From assembly GCF_000472785.1 (NCBI RefSeq), contig NZ_AXAL01000002.1, forward strand, positions 1 to 64,000: 64,000 nucleotides of DNA, given 5' to 3'. The translations under genes and the position numbers were made by a program. Shown here piece after piece: positions 42,050 to 49,786 of the stretch; position 1 is the first letter of the stretch, and each line of letters starts with the position of its first letter. Source of the DNA: Mesorhizobium loti CJ3sym (GTDB taxonomy: Bacteria > Pseudomonadota > Alphaproteobacteria > Rhizobiales > Rhizobiaceae). Below the pieces are notes generated by a model. The model was not told the DNA's origin. It saw only the letters and a program-made list of their open reading frames with translations, and did no database searches.

Positions 42050-43462
42050 CTATCGCATCACCCCACCCAGCCGCACCGTTGCGGCCATCAACTCCTCATC
42101 CGAGAACCCGGAGAAACCCAGCACCAAACCATGGCGAGGCGGGCCGTCGATGAACATCGAGGACAGGGCCCGAGCGCCGACGCCCGCAGCCTTCGCCGCT
42201 TCGACAATCGCCGTATCCGGCCCGCCACCCCTCAGCATCGCCATCAGATGCAGCCCTTGTTTGGGCACCGTCACATCAAGCGCATCGCCACAATGCGCCT
42301 CGAGACCCGCCACCAGCACATCGCGCGCGGCTTGCACGTGGCGGCGCACGCGTCTCAGATGCGCGGCGAAATGGCCTTCGTTGAGAAGGTCGGTCAGCGC
42401 GCCTTCGGCCAGCGTCGAGGGGTAGCGGTCGGCGCGTGCCCTGACCGCCATGACGGCGTCGAGCAGCGCTTCGGGCACCACGACATAGCCGATGCGCAGG
42501 CCGGGGAAGAGCACTTTGGAGAAGGTGCCGAGATAGGCGACGCGGTTCGCGCCATCAATGCCTTGCAGCGCGGTCAGCGGCGGGCCGGCATAGCGGAACT
42601 CGCTGTCATAATCGTCCTCGATGATCCAGGCATCATTGCGCCGCGCCCAGTCGAGCAGAGCGAGCCGCCGGCGCATGGTCATGGTCACGCCGAGTGGATA
42701 TTGATGGGAGGGCGTGACATAGGCGGCGCGTGCCCTTGGACAGAGACGCTCGCCGATCTCGGGATCGAGCCCTTCGGCGTCGACCGGTACGGCGATAATC
42801 CTGGCGCCGCTGCCGGCAAGTGCCGCATGCGCCATTAGATAGCAGGGATTCTCGATCCATACGGCATCGCCGGGGCGAAGGGCGGCGCGCGCAAGCAAGT
42901 CCAGCCCTTGTTGCGTGCCCGAGGTCAGCACGATCTGGCCGGCGTCGCAGCGCACGCCGCGTGCGGTTCGCAGATACGTGGCAATCGCGGTGCGCAAGCC
43001 GATGCCGCCGCGTGGATCGCCATAGCGGAAATGCTCCGGCCCGGGACGAGCGAGGTGGCGCGACAACAGGATGCGGAACATATCAAGCGTGCGCGGGTCC
43101 GACACCGCCACGCCAAGGCCGCAAGGCAGCGAGGCAGCGGCATCGATCTCCGGCGGTCGCGGCTTGACGAGTGTCGCCGGCAGATAGGGCACATCGGGCG
43201 CGACGAAGGTGCCGGCGCCGACCCTGGCGATGGCAAAGCCTTCCGCGATCAGCATTTCGAAACAGGCGACCGCGGCCGAGCGTGACAGGCCGAAGCGCCC
43301 TGCCAGGTCGCGGGTGGTCGGCAGTTTGGCGCCGGCGGCCAGCGTGCCGGTCTCGATCAGCCGCCGCAGGGCCGCATAAAGTTCGCGGCTGCGCGGGCCA
43401 TCACCTGGCAGGACCGGGATCAGCGCCGACCAGTCCGGAGAATTGGTCTGAATTTTATCCAT
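42050..43462 (-). CDS. MocR/PdxR-type regulator (GntR domain fused to aminotransferase)
   Basis: 470 residues. A GntR winged helix spans about 20-90 (LYAALRRLIETGTLAAGAKL, RDLAGRFGLSRSAAVACFEM), followed by a class I aminotransferase-like domain with LTSGTQQGLDLLARAAL, IIEDDYDSEFRY and the PLP Lys in GTFSKVLFPGLRIGY. Such proteins sense PLP or a PLP adduct. The ATG at 43462 sits 4 bases from an ATTGGT operator site, so the message may be nearly leaderless. It is divergent from an FMN split-barrel gene, its likely target. Confidence 0.9.
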   Translation of the reverse strand: MDKIQTNSPDWSALIPVLPGDGPRSRELYAALRRLIETGTLAAGAKLPTTRDLAGRFGLSRSAAVACFEMLIAEGFAIARVGAGTFVAPDVPYLPATLVKPRPPEIDAAASLPCGLGVAVSDPRTLDMFRILLSRHLARPGPEHFRYGDPRGGIGLRTAIATYLRTARGVRCDAGQIVLTSGTQQGLDLLARAALRPGDAVWIENPCYLMAHAALAGSGARIIAVPVDAEGLDPEIGERLCPRARAAYVTPSHQYPLGVTMTMRRRLALLDWARRNDAWIIEDDYDSEFRYAGPPLTALQGIDGANRVAYLGTFSKVLFPGLRIGYVVVPEALLDAVMAVRARADRYPSTLAEGALTDLLNEGHFAAHLRRVRRHVQAARDVLVAGLEAHCGDALDVTVPKQGLHLMAMLRGGGPDTAIVEAAKAAGVGARALSSMFIDGPPRHGLVLGFSGFSDEELMAATVRLGGVMR

Positions 43463-43487
43463 GGGATTGGTTCTTTTATCGACCAAT
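43442..43487. promoter_or_regulatory. Three-site MocR operator (two direct, one inverted repeat)
   Basis: ATTGGT occurs at 43442-43447 and 43466-43471, exactly 24 bases apart, and the inverted ACCAAT at 43482-43487. Two direct repeats plus one inverted half-site is the arrangement known for MocR/PdxR proteins. The array straddles the MocR start codon and ends 11 bases before the divergent gene. Confidence 0.7.
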
Positions 43488-43497
43488 ATCACAGCGC

Positions 43498-44244
43498 ATG
43501 GTTGGCGGACAACAACCGAGGATGCAAGCCGTGAACGACGTCGCCGCCAGCTTTCCGACCACCAGCCGCAACCGGGTCAAGCGCCTGCATGAGCGCGGCA
43601 GCTACGACCACGCGGCCGTCTTCGCGGTGCTGGATGCCGGGCTGCTCTGCCATGTCGCCTATACGTTCGACGGCCAGCCCTATTGCACGCCGACCATCCA
43701 CTGGCGCGAGGGCGACATGCTTTACTGGCACGGCTCGTCCGCCAGTCGCATGCTGCGCCAGTTGCGCGGTGGCACGCCGGCCTGTCTGACCGTGTCGCAT
43801 CTCGACGGGCTGGTGCTGGCGCGCACCGGCTTCAACCATTCCGCCAACTACCGCTCGGCGATGTGTTTTGGGACGGCGCGGATCGTCGACGAGCCGGAAG
43901 AGAAAATGAAGGCGCTGGCCGGCGTGGTCGACCGCTTCTATCCCGGCCGATCCGAGACCTTGCGGCCGATCTCGGCGCAGGAGGCCAAGGCGACGACGGT
44001 GATCGGCATGCGCATCGAGGAGGCATCGGCCAAGGTGCGCGCCAAGGGCGTCGGCGACGATGAGGAGGATTATGGGCATCCGGTGTGGGCCGGTGTCATC
44101 CCGGTGCGGATGGTGATCGGCGCCGCCGAACCGTGCCCGAGGCTGCTGCCCGGCATCGAGCGGCCGCAGAACCTGGCTGGATATGCCGAGGGTGAAAGGC
44201 TGGACCGGGCGCTGATGGAGGCGCAGGCGGTATATGAGGGGTAA
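43498..44244 (+). CDS. Pyridoxamine 5'-phosphate oxidase-like FMN protein
   Basis: 248 residues with the flavin split-barrel fold: VFAVLDAGLLCHVAYTFDGQ, then PYCTPTIHWREGDMLYWHGS, then ACLTVSHLDGLVLARTGFNH and NYRSAMCFGTARIVDEPEEK. This shape is shared by PNPOx-type and nitroimidazole-resistance-type FMN proteins, so it may oxidise or bind a vitamin B6 form or another small molecule. Pairing with a PLP-sensing MocR regulator favours a vitamin B6 role, which is inference. The start may be 43498 or 43522. Confidence 0.82.
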   Translation: MVGGQQPRMQAVNDVAASFPTTSRNRVKRLHERGSYDHAAVFAVLDAGLLCHVAYTFDGQPYCTPTIHWREGDMLYWHGSSASRMLRQLRGGTPACLTVSHLDGLVLARTGFNHSANYRSAMCFGTARIVDEPEEKMKALAGVVDRFYPGRSETLRPISAQEAKATTVIGMRIEEASAKVRAKGVGDDEEDYGHPVWAGVIPVRMVIGAAEPCPRLLPGIERPQNLAGYAEGERLDRALMEAQAVYEG

Positions 44245-44256
44245 GTAGCGCCTCTT

Positions 44257-44306
44257 CCTTCTCCCCCTGTGGGAGAAGGTGGCCTCGCGAAGCGAGGTCG
44301 GATGAG
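44257..44306. repeat. Mosaic palindromic repeat, left half (split by IS110)
   Basis: Two perfect hairpins lie in a row: CCTTCTCCC-N5-GGGAGAAGG (44257-44279) and CCTCGC-GAA-GCGAGG (44283-44297), followed by GTCGGATGAG. The same CCTTCTCCC hairpin in inverted order closes the other half at 45531-45553. Confidence 0.75.
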
Positions 44307-45364
44307 CAACTGTGTTTTCAGGACCTGTTTGGGTTCCAAGGTTCGTTGTTTCGGATCATTGCACTGAGGATGGTGAGGATCTTTCGCGCAACGGCGATGA
44401 GAGCGACCTTTGGTTGCTTGCCGTTGGCAATGAGACGCTGGTGGAAGTCCCTGAGTGGGGGATTGGAGCGGCTGGCGGTGAGCGCAGCCATATAGACCAC
44501 CCTGCGCAGGGCGTGTCGGCCGCCCCAGATGATGCGGCGGCCTTTGAATGTGCCGGTGTCGAAGTCATAGGGCGCCAGACCGGCAAGTGCGGCGATCTCT
44601 CGTCGCGAGGCCTGCCCGATCTCCGGCGCCAACGCCAGTAGGGTATGGCTGAGGACCGGACCCGCACCGTGGAAGGATTGGATCAGTCGATCCTTGGCTG
44701 CGAGTGGCGGCTGGCTGGCGACGAGTTCGGCCATACGCTTGGCGAGCAGTGCGATGTCGAGCTCGATGCGGCGCAGCCGCTGGGTGAAGATGCGCTTGAC
44801 TGTCGGCTCGCGTAGCTGCTGGAGCTGATTGGCGAGGCTGACCTTGTCGTCGCTGAGCTGCCTGCGGGCAACGACGAGATCGGCGAGTTGCTCGGCGATT
44901 GGGTCGCAACGTACCGGCCGGGTCGGCAGCTCGGCGGTGTAGCGCGCAATCAGCAGGGCATCGATGCGATCGTTCTTGGCCAATCGGCCAAGGGCGCGGG
45001 CATAGTGGCGCAGCTTGTGCGGATTGACGTTCCTGGCCGGCAGGTCGGCGCTGCGCAGCGCCTTGGCCACGCCCCGCTCATAGCCGCCGCTCGGCTCCAT
45101 GCCGATGGCGCGTACGGTGCGGCCCCGCAACCATCTTATCAGCTTGGCCCATCCGTCCTTGTCGTTATCGAAATGCGCTTGTTCCTGCGTTTGAAACACG
45201 GCCACGTCGAGCCAGCGCTTGGCAACATCGATGCCGATGTCCTGAACCGTTTGCGCAACCATTTCCTCGGTCCCTTCCTTGTGTGCGGGGGCTTGCCCCT
45301 TGCAACTGTTCGGGTTCACAAAAGAAGGCGGTCGGGCCCCAGCTCATCCACGGTTTAAGCCACC
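44307..45364 (-). mobile_element. IS110-family insertion sequence
   Basis: The element contains one transposase gene and about 113 non-coding bases, nearly all upstream of the gene. The flanks rejoin to GGATGAGGGGTGACGGG, a natural continuation of the palindromic repeat, which fixes the ends within a few bases. TGAG is present on both sides (44303-44306 and 45365-45368). As expected for the family there are no long terminal inverted repeats. Confidence 0.75.
44318..45262 (-). CDS. IS110-family transposase
   Basis: 314 residues. The N-terminal DEDD domain is visible: Asp in DIGIDVAKRWLDVAV, Glu in IGMEPSGGYERG, and Asp residues in AKNDRIDALLIARY. The C-terminal transposase_20 domain has FHGAGPVLSHTLLAL, LAGLAPYDFDTGTFKG and GGRHALRRVVYMAALTAS. 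These enzymes are RNA-guided recombinases using a bridge RNA from the element's non-coding end. GAGGA lies just before the ATG at 45262. The gene is full length and looks intact. Confidence 0.92.
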   Translation of the reverse strand: MVAQTVQDIGIDVAKRWLDVAVFQTQEQAHFDNDKDGWAKLIRWLRGRTVRAIGMEPSGGYERGVAKALRSADLPARNVNPHKLRHYARALGRLAKNDRIDALLIARYTAELPTRPVRCDPIAEQLADLVVARRQLSDDKVSLANQLQQLREPTVKRIFTQRLRRIELDIALLAKRMAELVASQPPLAAKDRLIQSFHGAGPVLSHTLLALAPEIGQASRREIAALAGLAPYDFDTGTFKGRRIIWGGRHALRRVVYMAALTASRSNPPLRDFHQRLIANGKQPKVALIAVARKILTILSAMIRNNEPWNPNRS

Positions 45365-45553
45365 TGAGGGGTGACGGGCTCTCGGCCGCCGCCACGGATC
45401 AGGCAAGCACCTGGTCCGTGGCACCCTCAACAATGCACGATTCCAAATACACAAGGGGTGTTCCAGGGGACGCCATCGTCTCACTCCGCTGGAACACCCC
45501 TCAACCGTCTCGGCGCTGCGCGCCGATCCACCTTCTCCCACAAGGGGAGAAGG
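45365..45553. repeat. Mosaic palindromic repeat, right half
   Basis: Four hairpins follow in order: CCACGGATCAGG-N6-CCTGGTCCGTGG (45392-45421, one wobble), GGGGTGTTCCAG-N22-CTGGAACACCCC (45455-45500, perfect), CGGCGC-TGC-GCGCCG (45511-45525) and CCTTCTCCC-N5-GGGAGAAGG (45531-45553). With the left half it forms a BIME-like block of about 240 bases between two genes. Confidence 0.75.
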
Positions 45554-45601
45554 GAAGAGCGCACACTTGCCGCCCCCCAAGCCTCGCGCTATCCCGGCGC
45601 C

Positions 45602-46054
45602 ATGATCATCTTCCGCAAAGCTGTGGCCTCCGACCTGCCTGCCATCGTCGCCATGCTGGCCGACGATCCGCTTGGCGCTGGCCGCGAGGACGCCTCGTTG
45701 CCGCTGGCGCGGGGCTATCTCGATGCCTTCAACGCCATCGACGCTGATCCCAACCAGTTGCTGGCGGTGGCGGTCGATAGCGGCGAGGTGATCGGCACCT
45801 TGCAGATCAGCTTCCTTGCCGGGCTGTCGCGCAAGGGCGCCTGGCGCGGGCAGATCGAGGCGGTTCGGGTCGCCGGCCATCGGCGCTCGGGCGGCGTTGG
45901 CCGGCTGATGTTCGAATGGGCGATCGATCAATGCCGGACGCGCGGGTGTCGTCTCGTCCAGCTCACCACCGACAAGGGACGGGCGGATGCGCACCGTTTC
46001 TATGAGAACCTTGGCTTCACCGGCAGCCATCTTGGCTACAAGAAAACCTTGTAG
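45602..46054 (+). CDS. GNAT-family N-acetyltransferase
   Basis: 150 residues with the GNAT fold. The acetyl-CoA loop lies in IEAVRVAGHRRSGGVGRLMF (the RRSGGVGR segment is the Q/RxxGxG/A motif), and FYENLGFTGSHLGYKKTL forms the C-terminal strand. It resembles AAC(6')-like and RimI-like acetyltransferases of rhizobia; the acceptor is not known. The ATG at 45602 has no obvious ribosome site, and the palindromic repeat ends 48 bases upstream. Confidence 0.85.
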   Translation: MIIFRKAVASDLPAIVAMLADDPLGAGREDASLPLARGYLDAFNAIDADPNQLLAVAVDSGEVIGTLQISFLAGLSRKGAWRGQIEAVRVAGHRRSGGVGRLMFEWAIDQCRTRGCRLVQLTTDKGRADAHRFYENLGFTGSHLGYKKTL

Positions 46055-46127
46055 GCGTTCCGCCCCGGCGGCTACTGGCGTATAGCGGAAGGCGTTCAGG
46101 CACTATTCAAATCGCCTGACAAAGCGG

Positions 46128-46154
46128 ATATAGGTCAGCCAGGTTGACCTATAT
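46128..46154. promoter_or_regulatory. Perfect palindrome upstream of the aminotransferase
   Basis: ATATAGGTCA-N7-TGACCTATAT has perfect 10-base arms and ends 23 bases before the start codon, overlapping where a promoter or leader would lie. GGTCA/TGACC half-sites are used by several GntR and Lrp-type regulators; which one acts here is unknown. Confidence 0.6.
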
Positions 46155-46177
46155 GAAATCGTCTGGGGAGGCGTGAC

Positions 46178-47386
46178 TTGACCCTTTTGAACCTCTTGGC
46201 TTCGCGCTCGTCGCGCATGAAAGCCTCCGAAATCCGCGAACTGCTGAAGCTGCTCGACCAGCCCGACATCATCTCGTTTGCCGGTGGTATTCCCGATCCG
46301 GCGCTGTTTCCGGCCGAGGCGATCCGCGATGCCTATGCCGAGGTGCTGGGCGGCGCCGAGGCGGGAGCAGCACTGCAATACCAGGTCTCGGAAGGCTATC
46401 TGCCCCTGCGGCGCTGGCTCGCCGCGCAGATGGGCAAGCTTGGCGTCGCTTGCGACGAGGGCAATATCTTCATCACCTCCGGCTCGCAGCAGGCGCTGGA
46501 TTATCTGGGAAAGCTGTTCCTGTCGCCGGGCGATACCGCGCTGGTCACATGGCCGACCTATCTCGGCGCGCTGCAGGCCTTCAATGCCTACGAGCCGCGT
46601 TACGACCGGCTGCGGCCCGAAGGCGGCAACATGACGCCTGCGGCCTATCACGCGGCCGCCGCCGCAAATGGCGGCAAGGTCAAGTTCGCCTACCTGGTGC
46701 CTGACTTCGCCAACCCGACCGGCAACACGCTGGACAAAAAACAGCGCGAAGCCGTGCTCGACCTCGCCGGCGAACTCGACATCGCCGTTATCGAGGATGC
46801 CGCCTATCGCGCGCTGCGCTATGACGGCGAGGGCGTGCCGCCGATCCTGGCGCTCGATTGTGCGCGGTCCGGCGGCATCGACAACGCACGCACGCTTTAT
46901 TGCGGCTCGTTCTCGAAAATCGTGTCACCGGGCATGCGTGTCGGCTGGGTCTGCGCGCCGCGCCACGTGGTGGAAAAGCTGGTGCTGATGAAGCAGGCTT
47001 CCGACCTGCACAGCCCGTCGATCAACCAGTTGGTCATGCACCGCGTCGCCGAAGCCGTGTTCGACGGCCAGGTCGAAAAACTCATCGGCGCCTATCGCCA
47101 ACGCCGCGACGGCCTGCTTGGTGCGCTGGAAGCCAACATGCCTGATGGTGTGACCTGGAGCCGACCGGAAGGCGGCATGTTCGTCTGGGCGACGCTGCCG
47201 GAAGGTGTTGATGCCAGCGCGCTCCTGGCGCGTTCGGTGAAGGAGGCGCGCGTCGCCTTCGTGCCCGGCAACGCCTTTTACGCCGACGGCACCGGGCGCA
47301 ACACGCTGCGGCTGTCCTTCACGCTGGCCGACCGTCGCGCGGTGACCGAAGGCATTCCAAGGTTGGCGGCGCTGCTGAAGGGATAA
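46178..47386 (+). CDS. PLP-dependent aminotransferase, class I (2-aminoadipate type)
   Basis: 402 residues. The fold-type I features are FAGGIPDPALFP, FITSGSQQALDYLGKLFL, VPDFANPTGNTLD, IEDAAYRALRYDG and the PLP Lys in CGSFSKIVSPGMRVGWV. It resembles LysN/ARO8-type aminotransferases and has no GntR domain. The start is TTG 46178, set by GGGGAGG at 46165-46171; no ATG or GTG in frame is near. A perfect palindrome lies just upstream. Confidence 0.88.
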   Translation: MTLLNLLASRSSRMKASEIRELLKLLDQPDIISFAGGIPDPALFPAEAIRDAYAEVLGGAEAGAALQYQVSEGYLPLRRWLAAQMGKLGVACDEGNIFITSGSQQALDYLGKLFLSPGDTALVTWPTYLGALQAFNAYEPRYDRLRPEGGNMTPAAYHAAAAANGGKVKFAYLVPDFANPTGNTLDKKQREAVLDLAGELDIAVIEDAAYRALRYDGEGVPPILALDCARSGGIDNARTLYCGSFSKIVSPGMRVGWVCAPRHVVEKLVLMKQASDLHSPSINQLVMHRVAEAVFDGQVEKLIGAYRQRRDGLLGALEANMPDGVTWSRPEGGMFVWATLPEGVDASALLARSVKEARVAFVPGNAFYADGTGRNTLRLSFTLADRRAVTEGIPRLAALLKG

Positions 47387-47401
47387 ATCCCGTCCATGAG
47401 C

Positions 47402-48262
47402 TCAAGGGCCGTTATGCGTGCCCTTGATGGCGTCGCCTTCAAGCTTGGTGAACGGCACGAAGGACAGCGTGCCGCCATTGTAGATGTCGGCGCGCGTAAC
47501 CTGGAACGTCCCATCCGCTTCCTGATGCTTGGTGACTTTCAGCACATGCTGGGCGCCAGGCGGGCCGACCGGGATGACCATCATGCCGTTCGGCTTCAAC
47601 TGCTGCAGCAGCGGCGGTGGGATGTGGTCGATGCCGCAGGTGACGATGATCTTGTCGAACGGCGCTTCTTCTTGCCAGCCATAATAGCCGTCGGCGTTGC
47701 GGGTGTGGATCGCCTTGTATTCGGAATAGCCCTTGGCGATCAGCGCGTCGTAAAGCGCGCGCGTCCTTGCCGCCAGCGGCTTGATGATCTCGATCGAGAA
47801 CACCTTGTCGGTGAGGTTCGACAGATAGGCCGACTGGTAGCCCGAGCCGGTGCCGATCTCGAGCACCTTGTCGCCGGGCTTTATCTCCAGTGAATTGGTC
47901 ATGCGCGCGACGCTGTGGGGACCGGTGATCGTCACGCCATAGCCGATATCGAGATAGTGCCATTCATAGGCGCGGTCGAGATTGGCCTTGGTGACGAACT
48001 CCTCGCGCGGCGTCATCAGATAGGCGCGCTTGTCACGCTGGTCCCAGACATCCTTGTGGGCGAGCAGGTCCTGGAAGCGGTCCCAGCGCTGGCCAAGGAA
48101 GCCGGCATCCTCGCCCCGGTTCTTCTTCATCCAGTCGATGAAGCCGGCTCGACTGTCCATCGCCGGCATCGCGTTGGGATCATAGGCTGTCGGCACATTG
48201 GCCGTGGCGGGCCTGGTCAGCAGCGTGCCGGCGATGCCGAGCAGGACATGCCGGCGGTCCAT
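47402..48262 (-). CDS. Protein-L-isoaspartate O-methyltransferase homologue with export signal
   Basis: 286 residues. The PCMT-type methyltransferase core is present: SVARMTNSLEIKPGDKVLEI, then GTGSGYQSAYLSNL, then FDKIIVTCGIDHIPPPLL and GGTLSFVPFTKLEG. SAM binds at GTGSGYQ. The N-terminus MDRRHVLLGIAGTLLTRPATA is a twin-arginine-like signal peptide, unusual for this normally cytosolic repair enzyme. The longer frame to 48385 would bury that signal, so Met 48262 is preferred. It would repair isoaspartyl residues in exported proteins, or methylate another target. Confidence 0.8.
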   Translation of the reverse strand: MDRRHVLLGIAGTLLTRPATANVPTAYDPNAMPAMDSRAGFIDWMKKNRGEDAGFLGQRWDRFQDLLAHKDVWDQRDKRAYLMTPREEFVTKANLDRAYEWHYLDIGYGVTITGPHSVARMTNSLEIKPGDKVLEIGTGSGYQSAYLSNLTDKVFSIEIIKPLAARTRALYDALIAKGYSEYKAIHTRNADGYYGWQEEAPFDKIIVTCGIDHIPPPLLQQLKPNGMMVIPVGPPGAQHVLKVTKHQEADGTFQVTRADIYNGGTLSFVPFTKLEGDAIKGTHNGP

Positions 48263-48505
48263 GCGCAAGCGTTTGCGCCTGACTTCGATGCGTATGGGTC
48301 GATCCTTCATGGCAGCGTATCCTGCGGCTGACAGGCTCCGCCAAGCTTCGTCCCGATCCGACGGTTTGACAATCGGGCGGTCCATACAATTTGGTAATGC
48401 GGCCTCCGTCTATCCAGCGCCGCTTGGAGCAGAAGGCCGCGATTGCAGCGATATGGAGGCTCCTGGGAACCGCGTTCGCGGATGGGTGACCGGGCTTAAA
48501 ACCTG

Positions 48506-48955
48506 CTACGCCGGCACGTTGACCAATTGCCTGATGTTCGAAAGCCTGGTGCACGCCAGCTTGCGCATTGGCTTCTCGAACTCGTCCTCGCCGGTTTCAA
48601 CGACGAAGACCAATGTCATGAAGTCGAGCATGAATTCGTCAATGGCCGTAGTGAGAGGCTGCGACTTGCCCTTGAAGCGGCGCAGCAACGCAGTTGCTTG
48701 CTCGACATCGTCGATACCGGCGCTGTCGATGAGCGCCTCGAGCTTTTGAAAAAGGTCCAATCGCCATTCCTCCCGGCCGCGCCACAAAACCTCGTTGGGC
48801 GCGGAAGGTTCCACTTCAAGCCAGTCGCCAACGCAAACAAATCGCTCCACTGTCGAATCGCGCAACTTCGCGGCTCTGCCGCTAGATTTTTTTCGTTGCG
48901 CCGGAACCTTCTCGGGCCGCAAGGGTTTTCCCACGTCTGATCCCCCCTCAGACAT
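48506..48955 (-). CDS. Hypothetical protein
   Basis: 149 residues, mostly helical, cytoplasmic. A Lys/Arg-rich N-terminus (KVPAQRKKSSGRAAKLRDST) is followed by VERFVCVGDWLEVEPSAPNE, LFQKLEALIDSAGIDDVEQA and a long C-terminal helix FMLDFMTLVFVVETGEDEFE. I do not recognise the family. A GGAG lies about 11 bases upstream of the chosen start at 48955; the frame is open to 49021. The 243 bases between this gene and the methyltransferase contain nothing I can name. Confidence 0.6.
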   Translation of the reverse strand: MSEGGSDVGKPLRPEKVPAQRKKSSGRAAKLRDSTVERFVCVGDWLEVEPSAPNEVLWRGREEWRLDLFQKLEALIDSAGIDDVEQATALLRRFKGKSQPLTTAIDEFMLDFMTLVFVVETGEDEFEKPMRKLACTRLSNIRQLVNVPA

Positions 48956-49171
48956 CTGAAAGCTCCAAGCTTTCCCAAAGCCCGTCGGATCCCCCTCCTG
49001 GCGGGCTTTCGTTTGTCTCAATGCCTGTTGCCCTGCGTTGCCAGATTGGTCGCCTCAATGTTAACCGTGCATGTGGCGGGCGGGAATCGGCATTGAGGCA
49101 AAGCGTGCCACGGTTTTTCAATGTAACTCCCAAACAGAATATCTTTACCCCATCGCGGAGAAATACACTTT

Positions 49172-49687
49172 ATGCAGAGATCTACCAGGGCGATCTGCGC
49201 CACCACGCTGTTCCTTGCGATCGGGACCATTGATCTGGCTAATATATTATCAGTTTCTTATGTCCGCCCAGTGCAAGCTCAAGAGGAATACCTCCCGACC
49301 GAGAAGGATTTCGTCGGCAAATGGACACTCAGCGGCTCAGCCATCCGGCCGCCGCGCGACATGACGGATGCGCCGACGCCGGAACAGGAGGCGGCGGCCA
49401 CCGAGTTCCAGCAGACGCTGACGGCGTTTTACGGCGCGTTCGACTATCTTGAGATCACCGCGGACGGCCGCTACAATTTCCATCAGCCGGGCGACCCGAC
49501 ATCGGGGCCTTGCGTCTGGTGCGGAACCTGGTCCTTCAAAAAGAGCTCACTATGGCTGGAGCTCGATACGGCACCGAGGCTCGACATCTACGCCAAGGAC
49601 GGCGATATGCAGATGACCTACACGGTCGAACCCGACGAAAAATCGAAATACGCCTGGCAGGTCTTCGGCTGGACGAAGGCCGAGTAG
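49172..49687 (+). CDS. Secreted protein of unknown function
   Basis: 171 residues with a long signal peptide (about 1-36, ending VQA) and a small lipocalin-like beta domain: DFVGKWTLSGSAIRPPRD, YLEITADGRYNFHQPGDP, CVWCGTWSFKKSSLWLELD, and YAWQVFGWTKAE at the end. CVWC may form a disulphide or bind metal. The pattern GKWTL, ITADGRY, GTWSF is typical of small secreted lipocalin-like proteins. GGAG precedes the ATG. Confidence 0.7.
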   Translation: MQRSTRAICATTLFLAIGTIDLANILSVSYVRPVQAQEEYLPTEKDFVGKWTLSGSAIRPPRDMTDAPTPEQEAAATEFQQTLTAFYGAFDYLEITADGRYNFHQPGDPTSGPCVWCGTWSFKKSSLWLELDTAPRLDIYAKDGDMQMTYTVEPDEKSKYAWQVFGWTKAE

Positions 49688-49734
49688 GCGGGGCGACGGC
49701 ACCATCAAATTCCGACAGGCTTAAACGGTTTTTC

Positions 49735-49766
49735 ATCAATCTGGTATTCTCGTATACGAGATTGAT
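49735..49766. promoter_or_regulatory. Nested palindrome, candidate GntR operator
   Basis: TCTCGTATACGAGA at 49748-49761 is a perfect 14-base palindrome, with outer ATCAAT/ATTGAT arms. The GTATAC core fits the NGT-N-N-ACN consensus of FadR-subfamily GntR repressors. It lies 26 bases before the C39-like gene. Confidence 0.6.
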
Positions 49767-49786
49767 GCGAGCAGCCCGAGAGATAC

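Noticed and set aside
45344..46030. 228-codon minus-strand frame opposite the GNAT gene
   Set aside because: It runs through the palindromic repeat into antisense of the acetyltransferase; no start signal or domain.
47387..47893. 165-codon plus-strand frame opposite the methyltransferase
   Set aside because: Antisense shadow; the minus-strand gene carries the SAM-binding GTGSGYQ and other PCMT motifs.
48977..49009. AAAGCCCG-N17-CGGGCTTT as a terminator
   Set aside because: It lies just upstream of the start of the minus-strand gene at 48506-48955 with no plus-strand gene ending nearby, and the loop is long; probably chance or a leader structure.
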